Positions 47,936-56,368 of a DNA stretch of 64,000 nt are shown in pieces (the first letter of the stretch is position 1; every line of letters begins with the position of its first letter). A program made the position numbers and the translations under genes. The notes under the pieces are model-generated. The model was not told where the DNA came from, ran no database searches, and saw nothing but the letters and a program-made list of their open reading frames with translations. Source of the stretch: Mumia sp. Pv4-285 (GTDB lineage Bacteria > Actinomycetota > Actinomycetes > Propionibacteriales > Nocardioidaceae); the NCBI RefSeq assembly GCF_041320275.1, contig NZ_CP162023.1, forward strand, positions 2,976,001 to 3,040,000, in the 5' to 3' direction.

Positions 47936-49332
47936 GCGCCGATCAGCCGGGCCGCGAGGTACGCGGGGACCTGGTCGAGCGCGACCCGCTCCTGCGCCAT
48001 GGAGTCGCGCTCGCGGATCGTCACGGCATTGTCGTCGAGGGTGTCGAAGTCGACCGTGATGCAGAACGGCGTGCCGATCTCGTCCTGGCGGCGGTAGCGG
48101 CGACCGATCGCGCCGGCGTCGTCGAAGTCGACGTTCCAGGACTGGCGCAGCTCCGCGGCGAGGTCGCGCGCGGCGGGGCTCAGCCGCTCGTTGCGCGACA
48201 GCGGAAGCACGGCCGCCTTGATCGGCGAGAGGCGCGGGTCGAGCGCGAGCACGGTGCGCTTGTCCACGCCGCCCTTGGCGTTCGGTGCCTCGTCCTCGCG
48301 GTACGCGTCGACCAGGAACGCCATCATCGAGCGGTTGACACCGGCTGCAGGCTCGATGACGTACGGGGTCCAGCGCTCACCGAGCTCCTGGTCGAAGTAG
48401 GACAGGTCGTTGCCGGAGTGCTTGGCGTGGGTGCCGAGGTCGAAGTCGGTGCGGTTCGCGACACCCTCGAGCTCACCCCACTCCGAGCCTGCGAAGCGGA
48501 AGCGGTACTCGATGTCGACCGTGCGCTTGGAGTAGTGCGACAGCTTCTCCTGCGGGTGCTCGTAGAGCCGCAGGTTGTCGGCGTCGACGCCGAGGTCCGT
48601 GTACCACCGCATGCGCTCGTCGATCCAGTACTGGTGCCACTCCTCGTCGCTGCCCGGCTTGACGAAGAACTCCATCTCCATCTGCTCGAACTCGCGCGTC
48701 CGGAAGATGAAGTTGCCGGGCGTGATCTCGTTGCGGAACGACTTGCCCATCTGCGCGATGCCGAACGGCGGCTTCTTGCGGGCGGCGGCCATCACGAGGG
48801 CGAAGTTCACGAAGATGCCCTGCGCGGTCTCCGGGCGGAGGTAGTGCAGGCCCTCCTCGGAGTCGACCGGGCCGAGGAACGTCTTGAGCAGGCCGGAGAA
48901 CTGGCGCGGCTCGGTCCACTGGCCGCGGGTGCCACAGTTCGGGCACACGACCTCGCTCATCGAGACGTCGTCCGGGTTGACGACGTCGCCCTTCTTCGCC
49001 GCCTTCTCGGCGTACGCCTCCTGGAGGTGGTCCTGGCGGAACCGCTTGTGGCAGTGCTGGCACTCGATCAGCGGGTCGGTGAACACGTCGACGTGACCGG
49101 AAGCCTCCCAGACCGGGCGCGGCAGGATGACCGAGGAGTCGAGACCGACGACGTCGTCGCGGCGCTGCACCATCGCACGCCACCACTGGCGCTTGATGTT
49201 CTCCTTGAGCTCGACACCGAGCGGGCCGTAGTCCCAGGCGGAGCGGGTGCCGCCGTAGATCTCGCCGCTGGGGAAGACGAATCCCCGGCGCTTGGAGAGG
49301 CTGACGACGTTGTCGATCGTGGAGGCAGGCAC
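47932..49332 (-). CDS. glyS: Glycyl-tRNA synthetase (alpha2 class II)
   Basis: This class II synthetase charges tRNA-Gly. From GTG 49332 it has 466 residues, starting [18 protein letters not shown], with the motif-1 region [17 protein letters not shown], the zinc-type cysteines CQHCHKRF and CPNCGTRG, motif 2 [25 protein letters not shown] and the C-terminal anticodon-binding domain. No ribosome site precedes the GTG. A longer in-frame extension to 49908 is low-complexity and was rejected. It is coupled to the lipoprotein gene. Confidence 0.97.
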   Translation of the reverse strand: MPASTIDNVVSLSKRRGFVFPSGEIYGGTRSAWDYGPLGVELKENIKRQWWRAMVQRRDDVVGLDSSVILPRPVWEASGHVDVFTDPLIECQHCHKRFRQDHLQEAYAEKAAKKGDVVNPDDVSMSEVVCPNCGTRGQWTEPRQFSGLLKTFLGPVDSEEGLHYLRPETAQGIFVNFALVMAAARKKPPFGIAQMGKSFRNEITPGNFIFRTREFEQMEMEFFVKPGSDEEWHQYWIDERMRWYTDLGVDADNLRLYEHPQEKLSHYSKRTVDIEYRFRFAGSEWGELEGVANRTDFDLGTHAKHSGNDLSYFDQELGERWTPYVIEPAAGVNRSMMAFLVDAYREDEAPNAKGGVDKRTVLALDPRLSPIKAAVLPLSRNERLSPAARDLAAELRQSWNVDFDDAGAIGRRYRRQDEIGTPFCITVDFDTLDDNAVTIRERDSMAQERVALDQVPAYLAARLIGA

Positions 49333-49445
49333 CAGAGGGCTCGCTTTCCGGCTGGGTGTCGGCGGGCATGAGCGGGTCGCCGTGGCGTCCCGCACCCGAG
49401 TTGGCTGATCCAGGCTACCCGACGCCCTCCGGCAGCGATCGAGAC

Positions 49446-50459
49446 CTACTCGCGCCCGGACGACACCCAGGTCGGATCGGCGGAACGCGCGCCGACGACG
49501 GCGTCGGAGACCGCGTCCAACGTCTCCAGTGCCTCGGTGTCGAGGGTGATCGACACGGCCGCGACGTTCTCGTCGACCCGCTCGGCGCGGCGCGTCCCCG
49601 GGATCGGGACGACCGGCAGGCCGCTGCGGCGCCCCTGCTCGTAGACCCACGCCAGGGCGACCTGCGCCGGCGTCACGTCGAGCCGGGCGGCCACCGCGCG
49701 TACGGCGTCGACGACGACCTGGTTGGCCTGCTGCGCGTCGGCATCGAAACGCGGGAACGTGTGCCGCATGTCGCCCGGAGGGAGGTCGGCGGTCGCGGCA
49801 CCGGCGAGGAAGCCGCGGCCGAGCGGCGAGTAGGCGACGAACCCGACACCGAGCTCGACGGCGGTCGGCACGACGTGCGCCTCGACGTCGCGGCTCCAGA
49901 TCGACCACTCGCTCTGCACGGCGGCGATCGGGTGCACCGCGTGCGCACGGCGCAGCTCGCCGGCCGTCACCTCGGAGAGCCCGAGGTGACGCACCTTGCC
50001 CGCGGCGACCAGCTCGGCCATCGCACCGACGGTCTCCTCGATCTCGACGCGGGTGTCGATGCGGTGCATGTAGTAGAGATCGACGACATCGGTCCCGAGC
50101 CGCTGCAGCGAGGCGTCGATGCAGGCGCGGACGTACGCGGCGTCACCGCGCACCTCCTTCTCACCGGTCCTGATGTTGCCCGAGACCCCGAACTTCGTCG
50201 CGATCTGGACCTCGCCGCGACGACGCGCGAGGAGGCGGCCGATGAGCTCCTCGTTGCTGCCGTTGCCGTAGACGTCAGCGGTGTCGACGAACGTGACACC
50301 GAGGTCGAGCGCGTGCTCGAGGGTCGCGAGGGAGGCGTCAGGGTCTGCGCCCCCGTACACGGAGGTCAGTGCCATCCCGCCGAATCCCTGGGGGCTGACT
50401 CGCAACCCGTCTCCGAGGACGACGCTGCTCGGGCTCGTACGGTCGGCGTTCACGGTCAT
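49446..50459 (-). CDS. Aldo/keto reductase
   Basis: This 337-residue NADPH-dependent oxidoreductase of the AKR superfamily has the catalytic set Asp/Tyr in [11 protein letters not shown], Lys in IATKFG and His in YYMHRID; cofactor-binding [14 protein letters not shown] is near the C-terminus. It belongs to the group similar to AKR13 (voltage-gated-channel-like and perakine reductases). The ATG at 50459 was chosen because the longer frame would read into the next gene's region with an arginine-rich extension. Substrate is unknown. Confidence 0.92.
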   Translation of the reverse strand: MTVNADRTSPSSVVLGDGLRVSPQGFGGMALTSVYGGADPDASLATLEHALDLGVTFVDTADVYGNGSNEELIGRLLARRRGEVQIATKFGVSGNIRTGEKEVRGDAAYVRACIDASLQRLGTDVVDLYYMHRIDTRVEIEETVGAMAELVAAGKVRHLGLSEVTAGELRRAHAVHPIAAVQSEWSIWSRDVEAHVVPTAVELGVGFVAYSPLGRGFLAGAATADLPPGDMRHTFPRFDADAQQANQVVVDAVRAVAARLDVTPAQVALAWVYEQGRRSGLPVVPIPGTRRAERVDENVAAVSITLDTEALETLDAVSDAVVGARSADPTWVSSGRE

Positions 50460-50484
50460 GTCGTCGCCCAAGACCGGGCGCGCC

Positions 50485-50820
50485 TCACGTATTCCCCCTG
50501 CGCGGCGCGTCGTCATGCGGAAACGTGTCGGCGACGACGTCGTCGTACGCGTCGGTGTAGGCACCCGGCTCCTCCAGAGCGAGCGCGTAGGGTTCGGCGG
50601 TCGCCAGCTTCACGTCGTACGAGGACAGCGCCCGCCGGTAGGCGCCGACGCTCTCCCACCGGGTCGTCAGCGTCCACAGGGTCGGCTCGTCCAGGTTGCG
50701 GCCGACGTAGGAGTCGACGAGCCCGGGGCGCGACGCGAACGCATCGACGACGGCCCGGAGATCGGCCGTGAAGTCCGTCGCCGCCTCGGACGGGACACGG
50801 AACCGCGTGATGACGAGCAC
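50485..50820 (-). CDS. Antibiotic-biosynthesis-monooxygenase (ABM) domain protein
   Basis: This is a 111-residue ferredoxin-like alpha/beta protein of the ABM family: MLVITRFRVP first strand, then GLVDSYVGRNLDEPTLWTLTTRWES and YRRALSSYDVK. Members include haem-degrading and small-molecule monooxygenases as well as proteins of unknown role. GTG start at 50820. It lies 25 bases upstream of the aldo/keto reductase on the same strand and may be co-transcribed. Confidence 0.87.
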   Translation of the reverse strand: MLVITRFRVPSEAATDFTADLRAVVDAFASRPGLVDSYVGRNLDEPTLWTLTTRWESVGAYRRALSSYDVKLATAEPYALALEEPGAYTDAYDDVVADTFPHDDAPRRGNT

Positions 50821-50866
50821 CCGCGCAGCCTAGTGGCCTGCTCACGCGTACGGCAGGATGACGCCC

Positions 50867-51130
50867 ATGAGCGACTTGTACGACCGTCTGATGGTGTCGC
50901 GTCGGGCGAGGATCGTGATCCCGGTGGCCGGGGCGCTGCTGCTCGTCGTCGGGCTCGCCGCGCCGGCGTGGATCGGCATCCCGGCGCTCATCGTGATCAT
51001 CGCGTTCGTGGCCTGGATGGCACGGAACTCCGTGGACCAGACCTCGGGCCTGGCGCGGCTCCGCGTTCTCGTCGCGGGGATCCTCACCTTCCTCGTGGTC
51101 GGTCGCTTCTTGACTGCCGTGCTCGGGTGA
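50867..51130 (+). CDS. Small membrane protein, unknown function
   Basis: This 87-residue protein has two hydrophobic segments close together (IVIPVAGALLLVVGLAAPAW and IPALIVIIAFVAWMA) and a third near the C-terminus (LVAGILTFLVVGRFL), with the basic SRRAR before the first. ATG 50867 follows AGGATG; a preceding ATG at 50858 would add three residues. It stands alone, 20 bases before the Zur box. Confidence 0.75.
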   Translation: MSDLYDRLMVSRRARIVIPVAGALLLVVGLAAPAWIGIPALIVIIAFVAWMARNSVDQTSGLARLRVLVAGILTFLVVGRFLTAVLG

Positions 51131-51149
51131 TCGGGAGCACGCTCAATGA

Positions 51150-51170
51150 GTTTGAGAATGATTCTCAAAC
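51150..51170. promoter_or_regulatory. Zur box upstream of znuA
   Basis: A perfect 21-bp palindrome has the core TGAGAATGATTCTCA with one further T-T-G arm step on each side. It matches the actinobacterial Zur consensus TGAnAATGATTnTCA. It ends four bases before the -10 hexamer of znuA, so zinc-loaded Zur would block polymerase. The gene for Zur ends the same operon. Confidence 0.9.
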
Positions 51171-51174
51171 GCAA

Positions 51175-51180
51175 TAGTGT
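51175..51180 (+). promoter_or_regulatory. -10 element of a leaderless znuA promoter
   Basis: TAGTGT (TANNNT) lies seven bases before the znuA ATG, which has no ribosome site. A start of transcription at or next to the ATG is implied. Confidence 0.5.
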
Positions 51181-51187
51181 TCCTCTC

Positions 51188-52162
51188 ATGCCTTCCTCCG
51201 CGTCGTTCCGTCGCCGATCCCTTGCCGTCGCCGTCCTCGCACCGCTGGCCCTCACCGTGGCCGCGTGCGGGTCCGAGGGGTCGGGGGGGTCCGGCGACGG
51301 CATCACGGTCGTCACCGGCGCGTACCCCTTCGCCTACGTCGCCGAGCAGATCGGGGGCACGATGGTCACCGTGGACAACCTCACGCAGCCCGGCGTCGAG
51401 CCGCACGACGTCGAGCTGACGGCCCGACAGCTCGGCTCGATCGTCGACGCCGACCTCGTCGTCACGCTCGACGGCTTCCAGCCACAGGTCGACGACGCCA
51501 TCGACCAGTCCGACCTCGCTGACGACGCCGTCCTCGACGTCGCCGACGTGGTCCCGCTGCTCGAGAGCTCGGCCGACGGCCACCACGAGGAGCACGCCGA
51601 CCACGACCACGGGGAGGGCGAGGACGGCCACGACCACGGCTCGATCGACCCCCACGTGTGGCTCGACCCCGAGCGCATGCTCATGATCTCCGACGCGGTC
51701 GCCGACCGGCTCGGCGAGATCGACCCGGACAACGCCGCCGAGTACCGCAAGAACGCCGACGCCCTCGACGCCGAGCTCACCGACCTGGACAAGGCGTTCG
51801 ACACCGGCCTCGCGCAGTGCCGGATCCGCAGCTTCGTCACCAGCCACGCGGCCTTCGGCTACCTCGCCGACGCCTACGACCTGGAGCAGATCCCGATCGC
51901 CGGCATCGAGCCCAACACGGAGCCGTCGACGCAGCAGCTCGCCGAGATCACCGGCCTCGTCGAGTCCGAGGGCATCACGACGGTGTTCACCGAGGAGCTC
52001 AGCAGCCCCCGCACGGCCGAGACGATCGCCCGTGAGGCCGGCGTGACCACTGCCGTACTCTCGCCCATCGAGGGACTCACCGACGACACCAGCGACGAGA
52101 CCTACCTGACGCTCATGCGCCAGAACCTCGCAGCACTCCAGAAGGCGAACGACTGCCCGTGA
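51188..52162 (+). CDS. znuA: Zinc ABC transporter binding lipoprotein ZnuA
   Basis: This 324-residue cluster A-I metal-binding lipoprotein has a lipobox LTVAAC (Cys27). Zinc ligands are His73 in GVEPHDVEL, His156 in IDPHVWLD, the later HAAFGY histidine and a C-terminal acidic residue. A histidine-rich, mobile loop (132-150, HHEEHADHDH...) is diagnostic for zinc binding proteins. The ATG at 51188 has a -10 hexamer seven bases before it and no ribosome site. It overlaps znuC by GTGA. Confidence 0.95.
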   Translation: MPSSASFRRRSLAVAVLAPLALTVAACGSEGSGGSGDGITVVTGAYPFAYVAEQIGGTMVTVDNLTQPGVEPHDVELTARQLGSIVDADLVVTLDGFQPQVDDAIDQSDLADDAVLDVADVVPLLESSADGHHEEHADHDHGEGEDGHDHGSIDPHVWLDPERMLMISDAVADRLGEIDPDNAAEYRKNADALDAELTDLDKAFDTGLAQCRIRSFVTSHAAFGYLADAYDLEQIPIAGIEPNTEPSTQQLAEITGLVESEGITTVFTEELSSPRTAETIAREAGVTTAVLSPIEGLTDDTSDETYLTLMRQNLAALQKANDCP

Positions 52163-52968
52163 CCCGATCAGCCAGCACCCGCACCGCCGGCAGCGATCCG
52201 CTCGTCGTCGACGACGTCCACGTCGCGCTCGGCGGGCGCGAGGTCGTACGCGGGGTGTCGCTGGTGGTCCACCCGTCGGAGTTCGTGGTGCTGCTCGGGA
52301 GCAACGGCTCCGGCAAGACGACCCTGATGCGGGCGGCGATGGGCGTGATCCCGATCGCTGCCGGCGAGGTCCGGCTGTTCGGGACACCGCTGCGTCGGTT
52401 CCGCGACCGGCAGCGGATCGGCTACGTCCCCCAGCGCTCGACGGCCGCCGCCGGGGTGCCGTCGACCGTGCGCGAGGTCGTGATGAGCGGGCGACTGTCC
52501 CGGCGTCCGTACGCCGGCCGGTCCTCGCGCGACGACCGGGCCGCCGTGGCGGAGGCGATCGCGCTGGTCGACCTGGAGGAGTACGCGGCGCAGCCGGCCG
52601 CCGAGCTCTCGGGCGGGCAGCAGCAGCGCGTGATGATCGCCCGCGGGCTCGCCTCGCAGCCCGACCTGCTCGTTCTCGACGAGCCGACGGCCGGAGTCGA
52701 CGCTCGCAGCCAGCTGTCGCTCGCGGAGCTCTTCGGACGGCTCCTCGGCGAGGGTCGCGCGATCTTCATGGTCGCCCACGAGCTCGGCCCGTTCGAGCCG
52801 ATGATCGACCGGGCGGTCGTGCTGCGCGCCGGGAAGGTCTCGTACGACGGTCCGTGCACCGGCGGCGACCTGGCTGCCGCGTCCGAACCCCACAACCAGC
52901 ACCACCCGCACCTCGTCGTCCCGCAGCACCGGGTCGGCATCGACGAGTCCGGAGCGTGGGGCGCGTGA
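52159..52968 (+). CDS. znuC: Zinc ABC transporter ATPase ZnuC
   Basis: This 269-residue ATPase has Walker A GSNGSGKTT, signature LSGGQQQRV, Walker B LLVLDEPTAGVD and H-loop FMVAHELG. The C-terminal HNQHHPHLVVPQHR segment is histidine-rich, which supports a metal transporter. Start GTG 52159 overlaps the znuA stop. It powers import through ZnuB. Confidence 0.95.
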   Translation: MTRSASTRTAGSDPLVVDDVHVALGGREVVRGVSLVVHPSEFVVLLGSNGSGKTTLMRAAMGVIPIAAGEVRLFGTPLRRFRDRQRIGYVPQRSTAAAGVPSTVREVVMSGRLSRRPYAGRSSRDDRAAVAEAIALVDLEEYAAQPAAELSGGQQQRVMIARGLASQPDLLVLDEPTAGVDARSQLSLAELFGRLLGEGRAIFMVAHELGPFEPMIDRAVVLRAGKVSYDGPCTGGDLAAASEPHNQHHPHLVVPQHRVGIDESGAWGA

Positions 52969-52978
52969 GGGGCACGGC

Positions 52979-53833
52979 GTGAACGACATCCTGTCCTACG
53001 AGTTCATGCAGCGGGCGCTGCTCGCCGCGGTCATCACGGGCCTGACCGCGCCCGCCATCGGCACGTACCTCGTGCAGCGCCGCCTCGCACTCCTCGGCGA
53101 CGGCATCGGGCACATCGCGCTGACCGGGGTCGCGGCCGGGTTGCTGACCAACACCCAGCCTCTCGTCACCGCGGTCATCGTCAGCGTTCTCGGCGCGGTC
53201 GCGATCGAGCTGCTCCGGACGTACGGCCGCACCAGCGGCGACGTCGCGCTCGCGCTGCTCTTCTACGGCGGGATCGCCGGGGGCGTCCTGCTCACGAACC
53301 TCGCCGGCGGGTCGGCGGCCACCCTCAACGGTTATCTGTTCGGGTCGATCAACACGATCAGCGGCACCGACCTGGTCATCGTGGCCGTGCTGGGCGCCGT
53401 CGTGCTGCTCCTGGCCGTGGGCCTGTCGCCGCAGCTGTTCGCGGTGTGCCAGGACGAGGAGCACGCCCGCGTGTCCGGTGTGCCCGTCCAGGCGTACGGG
53501 ATCCTGATCGCCGTCCTCGCTGCCGTCACCGTGACCGTCTCCATGCGGACCGTCGGGCTCCTGCTGGTGTCCGCGCTCATGGTCGTGCCCGTCGCTGCCG
53601 CGCAACAGCTGACCCGCAGCTTCCGGGGCACGTTCGTCCTCGCGATGGGCATCGGCACGTTCGCGGCACTGACCGGTGTCCTCGGCAGCTACGAGATCGA
53701 CACCCAGCCCGGCCCGACGATCGTCATCGTGGCGCTGGGCATCTTCCTGGTGCTCGCTCCGGTGGGCCACCTTGTCCGATCGACACGACGGCGCCTGTCC
53801 AGCACGAACGACCCGGTCGAGGAGGCAGCATGA
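52979..53833 (+). CDS. znuB: Zinc ABC transporter permease ZnuB
   Basis: This 284-residue permease of the metal-transport ABC-3 family has eight or so membrane segments: it begins NDILSYEFMQRALLAAVITG, then IGTYLVQRRLALLGDGIGHIALTGVA and the family-typical VSMRTVGLLLVSALMVVPVAAAQQL. GTG start 52979 with AGGGG six bases upstream. It overlaps zur by ATGA (53830-53833). Confidence 0.95.
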   Translation: MNDILSYEFMQRALLAAVITGLTAPAIGTYLVQRRLALLGDGIGHIALTGVAAGLLTNTQPLVTAVIVSVLGAVAIELLRTYGRTSGDVALALLFYGGIAGGVLLTNLAGGSAATLNGYLFGSINTISGTDLVIVAVLGAVVLLLAVGLSPQLFAVCQDEEHARVSGVPVQAYGILIAVLAAVTVTVSMRTVGLLLVSALMVVPVAAAQQLTRSFRGTFVLAMGIGTFAALTGVLGSYEIDTQPGPTIVIVALGIFLVLAPVGHLVRSTRRRLSSTNDPVEEAA

Positions 53834-54222
53834 CCGAGACCCCGATCCGTACGACCCGGCAACGGCGCGCCGTGGCCGCCGTGATGGACGAGCTCGACCG
53901 TTTCGCGAGCGCCCGCGAGATCCATGACGCGCTGCGTGACCGCGGCGACTCGGTGGGTCTGTCGACGGTGTACCGCAACCTCCAGGCACTCGCCGACGCC
54001 GACGAGGTCGACCAGCTGCGCAACGACGACGGCGAGATCCTCTATCGGCGGTGCGTCACCGACACCCACCACCACCACCTGGTGTGCCGCGAGTGCGGCC
54101 GCACCGTCGAGGTCGAAGGCCCGGCGCTCGAACGCTGGGTCGAGCAGGTCGGCGCCGAGCACGGCTTCCGGAAGATGACGCACACCCTCGAGCTCTTCGG
54201 GACCTGCGACCAGTGTGGGTGA
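53830..54222 (+). CDS. zur: Zinc uptake regulator Zur (Fur family)
   Basis: This 130-residue Fur-family repressor has a winged helix (8-75, GLSTVYRNLQALADADEV), a histidine cluster HHHH (80-83) followed by LVCRECG, and a second CxxC (CDQC, 126-129) for the structural zinc. Placement as the last gene of znuACB and the upstream palindrome identify it as Zur rather than FurA. It represses its own operon when zinc is plentiful. Its end overlaps the next gene's start (GTGA). Confidence 0.95.
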   Translation: MTETPIRTTRQRRAVAAVMDELDRFASAREIHDALRDRGDSVGLSTVYRNLQALADADEVDQLRNDDGEILYRRCVTDTHHHHLVCRECGRTVEVEGPALERWVEQVGAEHGFRKMTHTLELFGTCDQCG

Positions 54223-55094
54223 CGCTCGACGAGACCGACTGGCGCGAGCGTGCCGCGCGGCACCGCGAGCGCGCCGAGCCCTTCGTCGCGGGGCGGCTCC
54301 GGCGGCGGGCGCAGGGCGAGAAGCACCCGGTCGACGACTTCCTCTTCGAGTACTACGGCTACTCCCCCGCACGCCTGTCCCGCTGGCATCCCGGTGCCGG
54401 CGTCCTGCTCGGCGGTGACGCGTCCGAGTACGCCGCGCTCGGGGCGTACCGCTCCTATGACGCGGGAGTCGGGGCCGACCTCGGCCGGATCCCCGCTCGC
54501 CGCGACGGGATGGAGTGGATCCGCGGACTCCTCGCGATGACGGCCACCCGTCCCGCGCGGACGGACTGCTTCGGCCTGCACGAGTGGGCGATGGTCTATC
54601 GCCAGCCGGTGGACGAGGTCCGCCACGACTGGCCGTTGCGGCTCGGCCCCGACGGGACGGACGCGGTCGTCGAGGCGCACCAGCTGCGCTGCTCGCACAT
54701 CGACGCCTTCCGGTTCTTCACCCCGCCGGCCGCACCGTTGAACGCGGTGACGCCGACACGCGAGACCCAGCGTGCGCTCGAGCAGCCGGGCTGCCTGCAC
54801 GCCAACATGGACCTCTACAAGTGGGCGAGCAAGCTGGTCCCCCTCGGCGACTCGGACCTGCTCCTCGACTGCTTCGCCCTGGCGCGCGACGTCCGCGAGC
54901 TCGACATGCGCGCAGCCCCGTACGACCTGAGCGACCTCGGCTACGAACCGGTGCGCATCGAGACCGTCGACGGCAAGGCCGCGTACGTCCGGCTGCAGCG
55001 CGCGCACGCCGAGCGGGCGGCGGTGCTGCGGGCGCGGCTGCTCGCCGACTACGACCGCGTCCTGTCCCTCCCGTCCGCGATTCGTGAGGTTTGA
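54219..55094 (+). CDS. 3-methyladenine-DNA-glycosylase-annotated actinobacterial protein
   Basis: This 291-residue protein matches a family in actinobacteria that databases label 3-methyladenine DNA glycosylase; the conserved parts are EKHPVDDFLFEYYGYSPARLSRWHPG, GLHEWAMVY and HANMDLYKWA. I recognise the family but see no helix-hairpin-helix or AlkA motif, so true glycosylase activity is doubtful. The GTG start overlaps zur, so it could be zinc-regulated. Its TGA stop lies inside the left arm of the palindromic repeat at 55071-55144. Confidence 0.8.
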   Translation: MTLDETDWRERAARHRERAEPFVAGRLRRRAQGEKHPVDDFLFEYYGYSPARLSRWHPGAGVLLGGDASEYAALGAYRSYDAGVGADLGRIPARRDGMEWIRGLLAMTATRPARTDCFGLHEWAMVYRQPVDEVRHDWPLRLGPDGTDAVVEAHQLRCSHIDAFRFFTPPAAPLNAVTPTRETQRALEQPGCLHANMDLYKWASKLVPLGDSDLLLDCFALARDVRELDMRAAPYDLSDLGYEPVRIETVDGKAAYVRLQRAHAERAAVLRARLLADYDRVLSLPSAIREV

Positions 55095-55144
55095 CAAGGA
55101 ACGACGCTGCCGTTTCCTTGTCGTATCGCACGAATCGGGGACGG
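55071..55144. repeat. Long palindrome between convergent genes (family copy 2)
   Basis: Arms of 31 bp with 26 pairs surround a 12-base loop. The inner arm is GACAAGGAA / TTCCTTGTC and the outer part is CGATTCG, close to the CGATTTG of copy 1 at 36851-36918. The stop codon of the DNA-glycosylase homologue is inside it. A bidirectional terminator is likely. Confidence 0.85.
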
Positions 55145-55200
55145 GATGTGCACGGGTGGAGGGCCGCCGTCTGCCCTCCACCCGCGCGTCGGGGCGCTGA

Positions 55201-56181
55201 TCAGCTGATCAGCGAGTCGATGTCGACGAAGTCCGCCGAGCTGCCGGAGCGTACGACGCTGGTGCGGCCGTCGACGCTGATCGGCACGTCGCCGGCGACG
55301 GTGACGCGCCGCACCTCGCGCGGCTGGTCGTCGAAGTCGGCGACGGCGTAGTGCTGCGTGGCGCGGTTGTCCCACACGGCGACGTCGCCCGGAGCCCACG
55401 CCCAGCGGACGGTGTTCTCGAGCCTCGTGATGCGCGTCTGGAACAGCTCGAAGATCTCGTGCGACTCGTACGTGTTCAGGCCGACGAACCGCTGGAAGAA
55501 CTGTCCGAGCAGCAGGGCGCGTTCGCCGGTCTCCGGGTGCACGCGGACGACGGGGTGCTCGGTCTCGAAGGGGATGCGGCCGAACTCCTTCCGGTACTCC
55601 GTGACCTCAGGATCGTCCGGGTCCGCGTCGCCGAGCTCGTTCATCGCCGCGTAGTCGTACAGGTTGCTGTGCACCGCCCAGAGCCGGTCGGCGAGGGCGC
55701 GCAGGGGCTCGGGAAGCGCCTCGTACGCGGCGACGGTGTTCGCCCACGAGGTGTTGCCGCCGTACTCGGTCACCTCGACGCCGCGCAGCACGCTGATCGC
55801 CGGGACCTTGTCGACGAACGACACGTCGGTGTGCCAGGAGTTCGCGGCCTGGCCGCTGCGCGTCTTGATCGTCAGAAGCCGCGACGATCCGGTGCTGATC
55901 GTCGGGTGCGCACTGGTGAGTGGGCCGAGCAGTCCGGCGAACGCGATCTGCTGCTCGTCGTCGAGGTGGTCCTGTCCTCGGAAGAAGACGACCTTGTGAC
56001 GGAGCAGCGCCGCACGGATCTCCGCGACCGTCGCTGGGTCCACGGCGCCGGACAGGCGTACGCCTTCGATGCGTGCTCCGATCCGGCCGCCGAGCCGGTG
56101 GACCGCGATGCGCTCGTACGGCGCGCCCGCGAGGGCAGCGTCGGCACCGAGGCTGTCGGACGTGGTGAGGCTCGAGGTCAC
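55201..56181 (-). CDS. TauD/TfdA-family 2-oxoglutarate-dependent dioxygenase
   Basis: This Fe(II)/2-oxoglutarate oxygenase has 326 residues from GTG 56181, preceded by AAAGG. The iron ligands His117-x-Asp119 (SWHTDVSF) and the distal histidine in [13 protein letters not shown] are visible, as is the oxoglutarate-binding arginine after it. The closest substrate classes are taurine, alkyl sulphates and chlorophenoxy acids, so a sulphur-scavenging or xenobiotic role is plausible. It is divergent from a ROK regulator that may control it. No transporter is adjacent. Confidence 0.93.
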   Translation of the reverse strand: MTSSLTTSDSLGADAALAGAPYERIAVHRLGGRIGARIEGVRLSGAVDPATVAEIRAALLRHKVVFFRGQDHLDDEQQIAFAGLLGPLTSAHPTISTGSSRLLTIKTRSGQAANSWHTDVSFVDKVPAISVLRGVEVTEYGGNTSWANTVAAYEALPEPLRALADRLWAVHSNLYDYAAMNELGDADPDDPEVTEYRKEFGRIPFETEHPVVRVHPETGERALLLGQFFQRFVGLNTYESHEIFELFQTRITRLENTVRWAWAPGDVAVWDNRATQHYAVADFDDQPREVRRVTVAGDVPISVDGRTSVVRSGSSADFVDIDSLIS

Positions 56182-56327
56182 GGGCGGCCTTTCTGGTGCG
56201 ACGTTCGGCGTGCTTCCTCCACCGTGAGGGCGACCGGTCGGCGAACGAAGGTTTGCGGTCAGCCTGACTTCAACCGGACACGGCATCCCACGGGGCGAGA
56301 ACGCGGCGTGGGAAGAACAAGATGGGC

Positions 56328-56360
56328 TAAAGTCGTTCTAGTCACTCGACTTTATATAGT
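56328..56360 (+). promoter_or_regulatory. Palindromic operator and -10 of the second ROK gene
   Basis: TAAAGTCG (56328-56335)-N11-CGACTTTA (56347-56354) is a perfect inverted repeat. It directly abuts TATAGT (56355-56360), a near-consensus -10 element eight bases before the ATG. A repressor at the palindrome would block this promoter; no ribosome site is present, so the mRNA is probably leaderless. Confidence 0.6.
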
Positions 56361-56368
56361 TGCTGCAC

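Noticed and set aside
47932-49908. 658-residue glycyl-tRNA synthetase
   Set aside because: The first 190 residues are arginine-rich antisense to the aldo/keto reductase gene; family length agrees with GTG 49332.
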